From Armatimonadaceae bacterium (lineage in GTDB: Bacteria; Armatimonadota; Armatimonadia; Armatimonadales; Armatimonadaceae): a stretch of DNA of 14,778 bases. Shown here one piece after another: positions 7,069 to 14,176 of this stretch (positions are counted from its first letter, which is position 1; each line of letters opens with the position of its first letter). A program made the position numbers and the translations under genes. The stretch is taken from positions 1-14,778 of the forward strand of contig JAUJNC010000094.1 in assembly GCA_030446525.1 (NCBI GenBank), in the 5' to 3' direction. Below the pieces are notes generated by a model. It was not told the DNA's origin. It did not search any database and saw only the letters and a program-made list of their open reading frames with translations.

Positions 7069-7395
7069 ATGGCGGATACGGATTCCGGGGGCGTGGCTTC
7101 CGAACGTGATGCGGCGGTCGGGCAGGACCAGGGCACCGGCGCCAGCGACGCCGGCATCGTCGGCGACACCGGCAGCGACGTCATCGGCGGCGGGGAGGTC
7201 GCGGGTTCCGGCGAGAGCGGCGGCCGGGACGCCGCCCAGGATCCGGACCTCGAACCCATAAGGGGGGGGGACGTCTCGCAGACGCCGGCCGCCCAGGGCG
7301 GCACCCGCGGCGCCGGCACCGGGGCGGACGTGGGCACCGGTGGCGAGGTGGGAACCACCCAGCCCGGCAGCACCGCGGCGGGCGACCAGACCTGA
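7069..7395 (+). CDS. Small acidic Gly/Asp-rich, intrinsically disordered hypothetical protein
   Basis: Not recognised. ATG 7069 follows GGGAAGGCGG. The 108-aa product is low complexity: Gly, Ala, Asp, Thr, Ser and Val dominate, with about 18 acidic residues, only four Arg, and no Lys, His, Cys, Phe, Trp, Tyr or Asn. No signal peptide or helix is visible, so it is probably disordered. Short GTG, GADVGTGGEVG-like runs recur without a strict period. A run of nine G (7262-7270) lies inside the frame at PIRGGDV, so the second half depends on its exact length; the composition is the same on both sides, which argues the present frame is right. It converges on the S9 peptidase gene (50-base gap). A function cannot be given. 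Confidence 0.6.
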   Translation: MADTDSGGVASERDAAVGQDQGTGASDAGIVGDTGSDVIGGGEVAGSGESGGRDAAQDPDLEPIRGGDVSQTPAAQGGTRGAGTGADVGTGGEVGTTQPGSTAAGDQT

Positions 7396-7445
7396 AGACC
7401 AACGCCTGCCGTGTCGGGCAATAAACAGGGGCGCGCCGGATGCCC

Positions 7446-10316
7446 TTATCTGGCGACTTCCCCGGTGCTCTTGTACACCGCGCTCAGGTCGCGCTTCCCG
7501 CGTTCGAGATAGGGGACGCCCTGCTCCATCCAGTCCGGGCGCGGCGCGCCGAGGAGGTAATGGTCGAAGAACTCGGCCAGGTGCACCGTCCAGTGCTTCT
7601 GGTTGTCGCGGTCGCGCAGGCCGTGATCCTCGCCGTTGTAGTTGAACAGGTAGGCCTCTTTGCCCAGGCGGCGCAGCGCGGTGAAGAACTCGATCCCCTG
7701 GTACCAGGGGACCGCGCCGTCCTGGTCGTTGTGCAGGCACAGGTACGGCGTGCTCACCTTTTCGACCCAGAAGATCGGCGAGTTCTCGATGTACTGGAGC
7801 GGCTGGTCCCACGGCGGGCCGCCGATGCGGCTCTGGGTCTTTTCGTACTGGAACGCGCGCGACGCCCCGCTGCCCCACCGGATCCCGCCGTACGCGCTGA
7901 CCATGTTGACGACCGGCGCGCCCGCCTGCGCCGCCCGGAACAGGCCGGTCTTCGTGACCAGGTACGAGATCTGATACCCGCCCCAGCTGTGCCCCTGGAT
8001 GCCGATCCGGCCGGTGTCGACGAACCCCATGTCCGCCACCTCCTGGATGGCGGGCAGCACGCACTTCAGGGCGCTCTCGCCGGGATAACCGGTCTCATAC
8101 ACGATGTCGGGCTGCAGCACGAGGTAGCCGTTGCTGACGTACCGCGTGATGTTGATGCTCGTGCCCGGCGCCGGCGGCGTGTAGCGGTGCAGCGCGTCGC
8201 TGCGCTCCTCGTAGATGTACACCAGCAGCGGGTACTTCTTGGACGGGTCGAAGTCGTCGGGCCGGGTCAGGATCGCGCGCAGCGGCTTCCCGTCCGCGCT
8301 CCGGAACGGGATCAGGTCCGAGCGCCCCCAGCGGTAGCGGGCCTGCTGGGGGTTGGCGTCCGAGACCTTGCGCATGTGGGCGAAGTTGGCGTCGCTGACC
8401 CACAGGTCGGGGAACTCCTAGAAGCGCTGGAGCGTGAACACCAGGGTGTCGGCGTTCTTGGCCTTGACCAGACCCCCGAACGCCTTGGGGAGCATCACGA
8501 GCTTGACCGGGTCGGGCATCCCGACAGACCCGGCCTCGGCGATGGGGGCCGCGCGATAATACCCGGTCTCTTTGCTGTTGTCGTCCCGCGTCGCCAGCAG
8601 CAGCGGTTTGGCACGCGGGATCGCCCTTTGCTCCGGGTCGAGCGGCTGGTAGCGGAAGATCAGGCCGCGGGTGCGCCCGACGCCCTTGGTCAGCAGCCGC
8701 GGGTCTGCGCCGTCCGGGCGCAACTCCCAGATGTCGTACCGGTCGTAGAGCAGGACGGACCGGTCGCCTTCGGTCCACCCGGCGATGCCGTAGGGCTGCG
8801 GCGCGTCCGGCGTGTCCCAGGTCTCGTCCTGGAACTTGACGCCCAGCTTTCCGGTCAGGTTCACCTTCCGGCCGTCGGCCGCGTGGTGCGCGTACCAGGC
8901 GTCGTCCCTGTCGTCCCAGTACAGCAGGTACTTGCCGCCCGGCGACAGCGAGGCGCCGAAGCGGGAGCGCTCCAGGATCTTCCGGCGCGAGCCGTCGCGC
9001 AGATCCACGACGAAGACGTCGCTGTAGCTGCCGTCCCAGGAGACCAGCTGGCGGTAGGCGAGGTTGGACGTCCCGACGGCGCGCTCCCCTTCCTTCCCCG
9101 GGCCGACGGAGGGCATGTCGGGCGCGGCGAGCGGCACCAGCCGGCGCTCCTTGACGTGCACCACGGCCCGGTAGCTGCGTTTTTTCTCGTCGTCGGCGCG
9201 GACCTTCTGCATCGACTGGAGCTCGGGGTCCTTCCAGTGCCAGATGTCCACCTTGACCGGCTCGGGCGCCCCCTTGGGCTCCGGCCTGGGCGCGGGCGCC
9301 GTGCCGAAGAACAGGCGGGCGCCGTCTTTGGACCACTCGACGGCGCCGTGCTCGCTGACCACCATGCCGGCGGGAAGGCCCGGCGTCTCGGCCCCCACGA
9401 GCGCCCTGCCCGCGGGGGCCGCCGGCGTCCAGTGATACAGCGTGAAGGTCTTCGCCCGGCCTTTGCCGTCGCCGCGGTCGCTGAGGAAGGCGAGCTGCGT
9501 GCCCTTTTCATCGAAGGTGAGGCTTTTGTGGTTTCCGCGGCCGGTGAGCAGGGCGCGCGTGGCGCCGTCCGCCGCCCGGCGGGCGAACGCGCCGTCGCGG
9601 GCGGGCGTCTTCGAGGACACGGCATAGGCCAGCCAGCTCCCGTCCCGGTTCCACGCGTACTCGGCGACCTCGGCGACGCTCGTCTGCGTCCCGGTCGCCA
9701 GCTCGCGCAGGATCAGGTCGGAGCCCGGTTCCTTTCTTCCCCCTTCTCCCAGCGGCCCCGCCGGCGCGCCCTCCTGGCCCGCGGCGGATCCTGCCCCCGG
9801 CTTTCGGGGCGCCGGTTCGAGCAGATACGCGACGAAGCGGCTCCCCTCCTCCGGGACCTGGAAGCTTTTCACGCGCTCCACGGTGACCACCGCGCCGCTG
9901 GACAGGTTCAAAATGCCCATGCCGCTTTTGGGCTGGTCTTCGGGCTTCTTCTTTGCCCTCTTCGCCTTGTCCCTGTCGGCCTTGGTGGGGGCGATCGCGA
10001 ACACCACAAAAGAACCGTCCGCCGTGATGACCGGCGCCTTGCCGCGGGAATGCCGGTGCTCGGCGTTCGTTTCGAGGTTGCGCGCCACCAGTTCGCCGTC
10101 GCCGTCCTGCGGGGCCAGCGCGTACACGAGCCAGGTCCCGTCGCGCGAGATCTGTGTGCCCTGGATGGAGCGCCACGTATCGTAGACATCGTGCGTGATC
10201 GGCTTTTTGACCCCGGCCGTGGGTTCTGCCGGAACCGGGGCGACGAGAACCGCCGCTCCGAGCCACGCCCATAAAAGCGCCGTCGCCCATCTCACCGCTA
10301 TCCCTGGCCGCCGCAT
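7446..10316 (-). pseudogene. Secreted S9-family (prolyl oligopeptidase-like) serine peptidase interrupted by one in-frame amber codon
   Basis: One frame of 957 codons is open except for TAG at 8418-8420. ATG 10316 follows GGAGAGGAG. A signal peptide (MRRPGIAVRWATALLW, then a hydrophobic stretch ending near VPAEP) indicates export. A beta-propeller-like region (repeated DGTWLVY, DGSWLAY, DGARLFF, GGKYLLYW blocks) runs to about residue 600. The alpha/beta hydrolase domain follows the amber and has the full triad in readthrough numbering: S777 in GHSWGGY, D866 in LHNDQDGAVPW and H898 in NGEDHGL. The context LVFTLQRF-TAG-EFPDLWVSD lacks just the one residue, so CAG or GAG to TAG is likely. No SD precedes the next ATG (8375), so the catalytic half should not be made alone. 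Either a recent pseudogene, a sequencing error, or leaky readthrough. Confidence 0.85.
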
Positions 10317-10391
10317 GCTGTTTCTCCTCTCCGTACCTGCGCCTGCAGTTTCGACATCGCCCGCGGTACAACCTGCGCGGTTGACGCCGGT

Positions 10392-11627
10392 TCAATCAAC
10401 GCTGATCTCTGCGCGCCGGGGTTCTTCCCCTTCGAGGATCTTTGCCGACTCGGCCTCCTCGGGGCGGATGCCCTGGGCGCGCAGAAACGGGCGGGGGGTG
10501 GGGGTCGTCAGCTTGGGGAACAGGTGGAACAGAACCACCTGCACGCTGGCGGCGATGGGGACGGACAGCAGCAAACCCCACAAGCCGAACAACTGGCCGC
10601 CCAGCGTGAGCGCGAAGACGGCGGCTACCGGGTGGAGCCCCACGCCGCCCCCGATCACGCGCGGGGTGACCACGTTGTCGAAGACCTGGTTCAGCAGCAG
10701 GACGAGGGCGACGGCGATGCCGCCGAAGCTCGCCCCGCCGGCGGCGAACGCCACCAGGAAGGTCACCAAAGCGGTCGCCAAGGCGCCGACATAGGGCACG
10801 GCGTACAGCAGGCCCGCGGCCGCGCCCACCAGCAGGGCGTAACGCGCCATGTGGGGGCGGACCAGCGCCAGCCCGTACAGGAGGAGGATCGTGGCCACGC
10901 CGTACAAAGCGCAGACGATCAGCAGCCCGCGCAGGTAGTCCGAGAAGACCCCGCCGATGTCCTGCGCCACCCGCCCCATCGGGCCGCGCGCGCGCTCGGG
11001 GAGCAGGTAGAACAGGCGCGCCCGCAGCCGGTCGATGTCGAGCAGCAGATAGAACGTGACGATCAGGGTCACGACCGCCTGCAAGGCGGTCGTGATCGAG
11101 CCGAGCAGGAAGGCGGTGATGCTGCCGGCGGAGCGGCGCACGAGCGCCGACACCTGCTCCGAGAACTGCGCGAACAAGGCGTTGAAGCTCGAGGGCAGTG
11201 TCAAGGTTCCGATGCGGCGGTGGCCCGCGAGGAACTCGTCGACGTAGGCCCGCGTCTTCTGGACGTACTGCGGCCCGTTCTCGGCCAGCTGGTTCGCTTG
11301 CGCGATCAGGACCGGGACGACGATCGCCCCGATCCCGACGAGCAGCAGCAAGAACGCGCCGAAAACGACCCCGACCGCCGCCGCGCGGCTCAGGCCCCGC
11401 CGCTCCAGGCGGTCCGCGATCGGGTCCAGCAAGAGCGCCAGGACCGTCGCGGCCACGAACGGCGTGATGACGGCGAGCACGGCCGCGGACAGTCGCCAGG
11501 CGGCGAGCGCGAGCAGCGCCAGCAGGGCAACCCCCAGCGCGCTAAAGAAGCCGGCCCGCAGCCACTCGTAGCGTGCGGCGGCACGTGGCCCCGGGGATGA
11601 TTGTCGGATTGTCGTGTCGTCCAGCAA
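10392..11627 (-). CDS. AI-2E transporter family (PerM/TqsA-like, UPF0118) membrane protein
   Basis: A polytopic membrane protein of 411 aa from TTG 11627, preceded by GAGG with seven bases of spacing. The frame also runs upstream to a CTG at 11735, but that part lies in the duplicated copy and is not a natural N-terminus. Family landmarks: paired N-terminal helices (ALGVALLALLALAAWRL, VLAVITPFVAATVLALLLDPI), a helix AVGVVFGAFLLLLVGIGAIVVPVLI, a soluble segment with VQKTRAYVDEFL, FYLLLDIDRLR, YLRGLLIVCALYGV, AVPYVGALATALV, and the signature NQVFDNVVTPRVIGGGVGLHPVAAVFALTLGGQLFGLWG. The family includes autoinducer-2 exporters and Na+/H+ antiporters; the substrate here is unknown. The C-tail is polar. 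It ends 75 bases before the S9 gene. The 5' end is disturbed by a 170-bp tandem duplication. Confidence 0.85.
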   Translation of the reverse strand: MLDDTTIRQSSPGPRAAARYEWLRAGFFSALGVALLALLALAAWRLSAAVLAVITPFVAATVLALLLDPIADRLERRGLSRAAAVGVVFGAFLLLLVGIGAIVVPVLIAQANQLAENGPQYVQKTRAYVDEFLAGHRRIGTLTLPSSFNALFAQFSEQVSALVRRSAGSITAFLLGSITTALQAVVTLIVTFYLLLDIDRLRARLFYLLPERARGPMGRVAQDIGGVFSDYLRGLLIVCALYGVATILLLYGLALVRPHMARYALLVGAAAGLLYAVPYVGALATALVTFLVAFAAGGASFGGIAVALVLLLNQVFDNVVTPRVIGGGVGLHPVAAVFALTLGGQLFGLWGLLLSVPIAASVQVVLFHLFPKLTTPTPRPFLRAQGIRPEEAESAKILEGEEPRRAEISVD

Positions 11628-11809
11628 AAGGGTACCTCGACGGCGAGCACGCCCGCGCCCCCTCGCCAGGCGGCGCGCGCGAGGAGCGCCAGCAGCGCCA
11701 CCCCCAGCGCGCGACAGAAGCCGGCCCGCAGCCACTCGTAGCGTGCGGCGGCTCGTGGCCCCGGGGATGATTGACGGAGTGTCGAGTCGTCCAGCAAAAG
11801 GGTACCTCG
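11470..11809. repeat. 170-bp imperfect tandem duplication at the 5' end of the AI-2E family gene
   Basis: Copy A is 11470-11639 and copy B is 11640-11809, offset exactly 170 bases. By eye there are 15 mismatches (about 91% identity) and no indels. Both copies carry the SD, the TTG start and about 50 N-terminal codons. Because 170 is not a multiple of three, reading through from copy B enters copy A out of frame. Confidence 0.95.
11640..11797 (-). pseudogene. Duplicated N-terminal fragment of the AI-2E family gene (copy B)
   Basis: Copy B would start at TTG 11797 with its own GAGG and encode LLDDSTLRQSSPGPRAA, then YEWLRAGFCRALGVALLALLA and RAAWRGGAGVLAV. It then crosses into copy A in the wrong frame and stops at 11390. 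Compared with copy A it has Arg and Gly substitutions in the first membrane helix (SALG to RALG, LAAWRLSAA to RAAWRGGAG), as expected for a copy not under selection. An ATG at 11863 could extend it by about 22 residues. Confidence 0.7.
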
Positions 11810-11901
11810 TCCTCGGGAGCGCCCGCGCACGGTCGGCTTCGTCGCGCCGGGCAGAACGAGCAAGAGAGCGCAGTCGTTCTTCCTGCTCGGCAGTTCATTC
11901 C

Positions 11902-11930
11902 AGTATACACCGTCGGATCACGCTTTTCTA
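11902..11930 (-). promoter_or_regulatory. Candidate promoter upstream of the AI-2E family gene
   Basis: On the minus strand TAGAAA (11930-11925) and TATACT (11907-11902) are 17 bases apart. A transcript from about 11895 would include both duplicate start regions. Confidence 0.4.
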
Positions 11931-12041
11931 TACGTGCGCAAACTTCACGAGTGTTGCGGGGAGGCCCATGGCCTTCTGAGGAAAAAGAGGTACGCCAAGC
12001 AACAGGAACGGCCGGGGACGGCCGCGGTCTGGGCAGCGCAC

Positions 12042-12072
12042 GCGGGGCTCCCCTCCTCGAGGGGAGCCCCGC
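12042..12072. repeat. Perfect 14-bp inverted repeat with 3-base loop
   Basis: GCGGGGCTCCCCTC (12042-12055) and GAGGGGAGCCCCGC (12059-12072) are exact reverse complements with loop CTC. No T-run follows on either strand, so a classical intrinsic terminator is unlikely; it resembles a REP-type intergenic palindrome. Confidence 0.85.
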
Positions 12073-12084
12073 CGCTTATAGCAG

Positions 12085-12153
12085 CCTCCGGTAAGGAGAT
12101 TGGTTGGCGCTGCCTAGGTATCTGCGCCAAGGGTACACCCTTACCCGGGGAGG
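12085..12153. repeat. Nested stem structure, possible structured RNA or mobile-element palindrome
   Basis: An outer stem pairs CCTCCGGTAAGG (12085-12096) with CCTTACC plus CGGGGAGG (12139-12153), with small bulges. It encloses an inner stem TTGGCGC (12104-12110)/GCGCCAA (12124-12130) with a 13-base loop. Two nested helices separated by internal loops are more than expected by chance, but the class is not recognised. Confidence 0.55.
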
Positions 12154-12191
12154 TAGCTTCCTTTATTGCAAGAATGGGGCCAGCCTGTGCC

Positions 12192-12220
12192 TGCCCCCGC
12201 CCGTGGAGGGGCTGGGGGCA
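12192..12220. repeat. GC-rich hairpin
   Basis: TGCCCCC (12192-12198) pairs with GGGGGCA (12214-12220), and GCCC (12199-12202) with GGGC (12209-12212), leaving one bulged T and a 6-base loop. No T-run follows. Confidence 0.6.
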
Positions 12221-12349
12221 AATCCGGACCCGTCCTGTAGCTCTCACGCCTATTATATAGGACGCGCCGGACCGGTTAAATACTGGTAATGATACCGGAC
12301 TTCGCCCGCCCGCACGGTTCTCCCCGCGGCCGGCCCCTTTTCGCGATAC

Positions 12350-12440
12350 TTACGGCGCCTCTTCCCAGAGATCAAGCCCCAGCAGCTTGCGGCCCAGCGG
12401 CGTCAGCTCGGTGATCTGGCCGGGCAGCTCCTCCAGCCGG
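12350..12440 (-). pseudogene. Remnant of a PhyH gene 3' end (copy of the last 30 codons plus stop)
   Basis: These 91 bases match 13310-13400, the 3' end of the intact PhyH gene, with six mismatches and an exact 960-base offset. The frame is kept and ends RLEELPGQITELTPLGRKLL, then GLDLWEEAP and TAA. Homology begins at the first base of the stop codon. Upstream the frame reads NIALEF and then meets TAG at 12458-12460; a tiny ORF MRLAQHL begins two bases after the toxin stop and ends there. No functional protein is expected. Confidence 0.85.
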
Positions 12441-12482
12441 AATTCAAGCGCGATGTTCTAGAGGTGCTGGGCTAGCCGCATT

Positions 12483-12986
12483 TCAGGTCAGCGGCGCGAG
12501 CAGGGCAGGCAGGTCCGCAACGGAGACGGCTTCGGGGTCAAGCGTCTGCAGTCCTTCGGCGTTTGCGGCGCGGAGGAAACGCTGATCCGAGGCCACGAGG
12601 ACGCAGGCGGGAAGCCCAACGGTTCGGGAACGGGCGTAGCGCAGATACGCGGCCAGGATCGCGGCATCGGAGGCGTTCAGGTTGTGCCGATCATTCAGCG
12701 CGATGCCGTCCAGGATGTCGGCATCGTCCACCGTCAACAGGTCGAAGTCGGGGGTAGTGAGAACCTCTTGCTTTAATTTGAGACGAGCGTCGCTGAACTG
12801 GCGGAACGCCAGTACACCCTGATTGAGTTTCCGCCTGAGAATCGCAGAGGCTTCCGCATAGCTCAAAAATGTGGAAGCCATAGGCAAGGCGGGCGATACG
12901 GCGAACAGCGCGTTGACCGTATCACTGCCCGCCTCTTTGATATAGCGCTTGATCAGAGCACTGGCGTCCCACAAGAGTTGCGGCAC
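12483..12986 (-). CDS. vapC: VapC-like PIN-domain toxin ribonuclease
   Basis: A 167-aa PIN-domain protein. PIN toxins are Mg2+/Mn2+-dependent RNases that cleave tRNA or rRNA when the antitoxin is lost. The acidic active-site set is visible: D7 in LLWDASALIKRY, E45 in SYAEASAIL, D107 in LNASDAAILAAYL and D134 in LVASDQRFLRAA. The start is GTG 12986 with AAGGAG six bases upstream. It begins three bases after the antitoxin stop, the usual coupled arrangement. Base composition is lower in GC than the flanks (about 57% over 12781-12900 by hand count), suggesting acquisition. It appears intact; the length is at the long end for VapC. Confidence 0.85.
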   Translation of the reverse strand: MPQLLWDASALIKRYIKEAGSDTVNALFAVSPALPMASTFLSYAEASAILRRKLNQGVLAFRQFSDARLKLKQEVLTTPDFDLLTVDDADILDGIALNDRHNLNASDAAILAAYLRYARSRTVGLPACVLVASDQRFLRAANAEGLQTLDPEAVSVADLPALLAPLT

Positions 12987-12989
12987 GGG

Positions 12990-13220
12990 CTACTCCTTGT
13001 CCCAATCATCACCGTAGCGCATGCGCATCAATTCGCGAGAACCCACGCGATCCTCCGGGCGGATTCCGCTGTCCAGCATACTTTGATGCAACTCCTCGAT
13101 AGTCATGGTCGGCTCGCCCACGATCCCCGCGGCCGCGTCTATCTCATTCATTTTCTCTATCATCGCCAGCCGGTGGGCGTCAAAGCCCTTCGTTGGCTGC
13201 TGTTTGCGTATTACTGCCAT
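12990..13220 (-). CDS. VapB-type antitoxin (family not named)
   Basis: A 76-aa protein from ATG 13220, preceded by GAGGAGG with seven bases of spacing. The open frame extends to 13271, but the internal ATG has by far the better ribosome site. It starts MAVIRKQQPTKGFDAHRLAM and ends with a charged tail RELMRMRYGDDWDKE, the short charged C-terminus typical of a segment that wraps a PIN toxin. A segment TMTIEELHQSMLDSGIRPED resembles the helical part of other PIN-toxin antitoxins. No clear DNA-binding motif is recognised at the N-terminus. The antitoxin call rests mainly on its size and its coupling to the toxin (stop TAG, 3-base gap). Confidence 0.75.
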   Translation of the reverse strand: MAVIRKQQPTKGFDAHRLAMIEKMNEIDAAAGIVGEPTMTIEELHQSMLDSGIRPEDRVGSRELMRMRYGDDWDKE

Positions 13221-13309
13221 TGTCGTGCCTCCTCTCACCATGCGTTTGCCGGCAGTCAGGAACAGTGACACCGAGATTGGCGCGCAAGCCGTTGGTCAGT
13301 GCACCGCTG

Positions 13310-14164
13310 TTACGGCGTCTCCTCCCAGAGATCAAGCCCCAGCAGCTTGCGGCCCAGCGGCGTCAGCTCGGCGGTCTGGCCGTGCAGCTCCTCCAGGCGG
13401 CGCGGGTCGCCGGGGAAGGCATCGCCCCGGGGAGGGAGACGGTCGCGCCAGCGGTGGATGCGGTCCTGCCGCGCGTTCTCGTCGTTCCGGGCCGGGTTCA
13501 TGGTGATGTACTGTGCCAGGCGGGGGCGCTTTGACGTGTTGTGCCCGTTGCCGTGCGCCAGCAGCCGGTTCCAGATCAGCAGGTCGCCCGCCCTGCCCGG
13601 GATCGGCGTCACCCGCATGCCGGGCGGCAGGCGGTCCAGGTCCGGCTTGCGCGGGTTGCGGTCCGGCGGCTGCGTCCTGATCCAGTCTTCCAGGACCCTA
13701 TGGAAGCCGGGAACGCACTGGAAGCCGCCCATGTCCTCGGTGGTGTCGGTCAGGTACAGCACGCCCTGCACGCCGAAGGGCTGGGGCATTTTCGACGTAT
13801 CCGTGTCCCAGTGGATGAAGCCCTTGTGGTCGTACTCGGGGTGCGCCGGGTGCGCCGGCGGCTTCATGTTGGCCCGGTCGAAGCTCACCCACAGATTTTG
13901 CGTGCCGTGGAGCTGCGCGAATGCCTCGTGCACGCGCGGGTGCTGGCGGTTGTCCCAGAGCGCCTGATGGTGGTACAGCTCGACCATGCCGCCCTTGCGG
14001 TGCGGCTCCCGGTACCAGTCCTCGGGGTCGCCGGGGTCCATCCCCAGGAACTCCCAGATCGCCGCGATGACCGCGTCGAGGTTCTCCTGCGGCACCGCGT
14101 CGGGCACCACGACATAGCCGTTTTCTTCAAAGAACTGCAGGTCCTGTGCGCTAAGAACAGGCAT
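13310..14164 (-). CDS. Phytanoyl-CoA dioxygenase (PhyH) family Fe(II)/2-oxoglutarate oxygenase
   Basis: A 284-aa protein of the PhyH family, which hydroxylates small substrates using Fe(II), 2-oxoglutarate and O2. The N-terminus has the usual FFEENGYVVVPDAV. The iron triad is visible: H118 and D120 in FIHWDTD, and H204 in LLAHGNGHNTSKRPR, with R215 eleven residues later as the expected 2-oxoglutarate anchor. VLYLTDTTEDMGGFQCVPGFH is a typical family strand-loop. ATG 14164 follows GAGGAG, which overlaps the stop of the SDR gene 12 bases upstream, so the two are probably translated from one mRNA. PhyH and SDR pairs are common in environmental bacteria with many paralogues; the substrate cannot be read from the sequence. 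Its 3' end is copied at 12350-12440. Confidence 0.9.
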   Translation of the reverse strand: MPVLSAQDLQFFEENGYVVVPDAVPQENLDAVIAAIWEFLGMDPGDPEDWYREPHRKGGMVELYHHQALWDNRQHPRVHEAFAQLHGTQNLWVSFDRANMKPPAHPAHPEYDHKGFIHWDTDTSKMPQPFGVQGVLYLTDTTEDMGGFQCVPGFHRVLEDWIRTQPPDRNPRKPDLDRLPPGMRVTPIPGRAGDLLIWNRLLAHGNGHNTSKRPRLAQYITMNPARNDENARQDRIHRWRDRLPPRGDAFPGDPRRLEELHGQTAELTPLGRKLLGLDLWEETP

Positions 14165-14176
14165 GATTATCTCCTC

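Larger units (their letters stand above)
11810..12349. other. Noncoding spacer of about 540 bases rich in inverted repeats
   Basis: No convincing gene on either strand: the open frames here lack SD sites, known motifs and gene-like codon use. The first 130 bases hold the candidate minus-strand promoter. From 12042 to 12261 there are four inverted repeats described separately, including CCTAT (12249-12253)/ATAGG (12257-12261). The last 90 bases, up to the phyH-end remnant, show nothing definite. Confidence 0.6.

Noticed and set aside
8418..8420. TAG reassigned as a sense codon (for example pyrrolysine or suppressor)
   Set aside because: TAG is the natural stop of the E2 gene (2059-2061), the small gene ending at 6934 and the antitoxin (12990-12992), so general reassignment does not fit. 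Local readthrough remains possible.
7440..10274. A 944-codon open frame on the plus strand
   Set aside because: It is antisense to the S9 peptidase, has no family motifs and an unnatural composition (Arg, Val, Pro, Gly repeats). Long antisense frames are expected in GC-rich genes with strong third-position bias.
10524..11600. Plus-strand open frame opposite the AI-2E family gene
   Set aside because: It is Gln/Arg/Asp-rich, as expected for the complement of Leu/Val/Ala-rich membrane codons, with no motif.
11470..11809. Diversity-generating retroelement template/variable pair
   Set aside because: Differences are not restricted to adenines of one copy, no reverse transcriptase is present, and the repeat covers a gene 5' end rather than a 3' variable region.
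12440..12476. GAATTC, TCTAGA and GCTAGC close together, resembling a cloning-vector prefix
   Set aside because: The intervening bases do not match a known vector or BioBrick prefix, and the flanks continue naturally into the toxin gene and the PhyH remnant. Coincidence is more likely.
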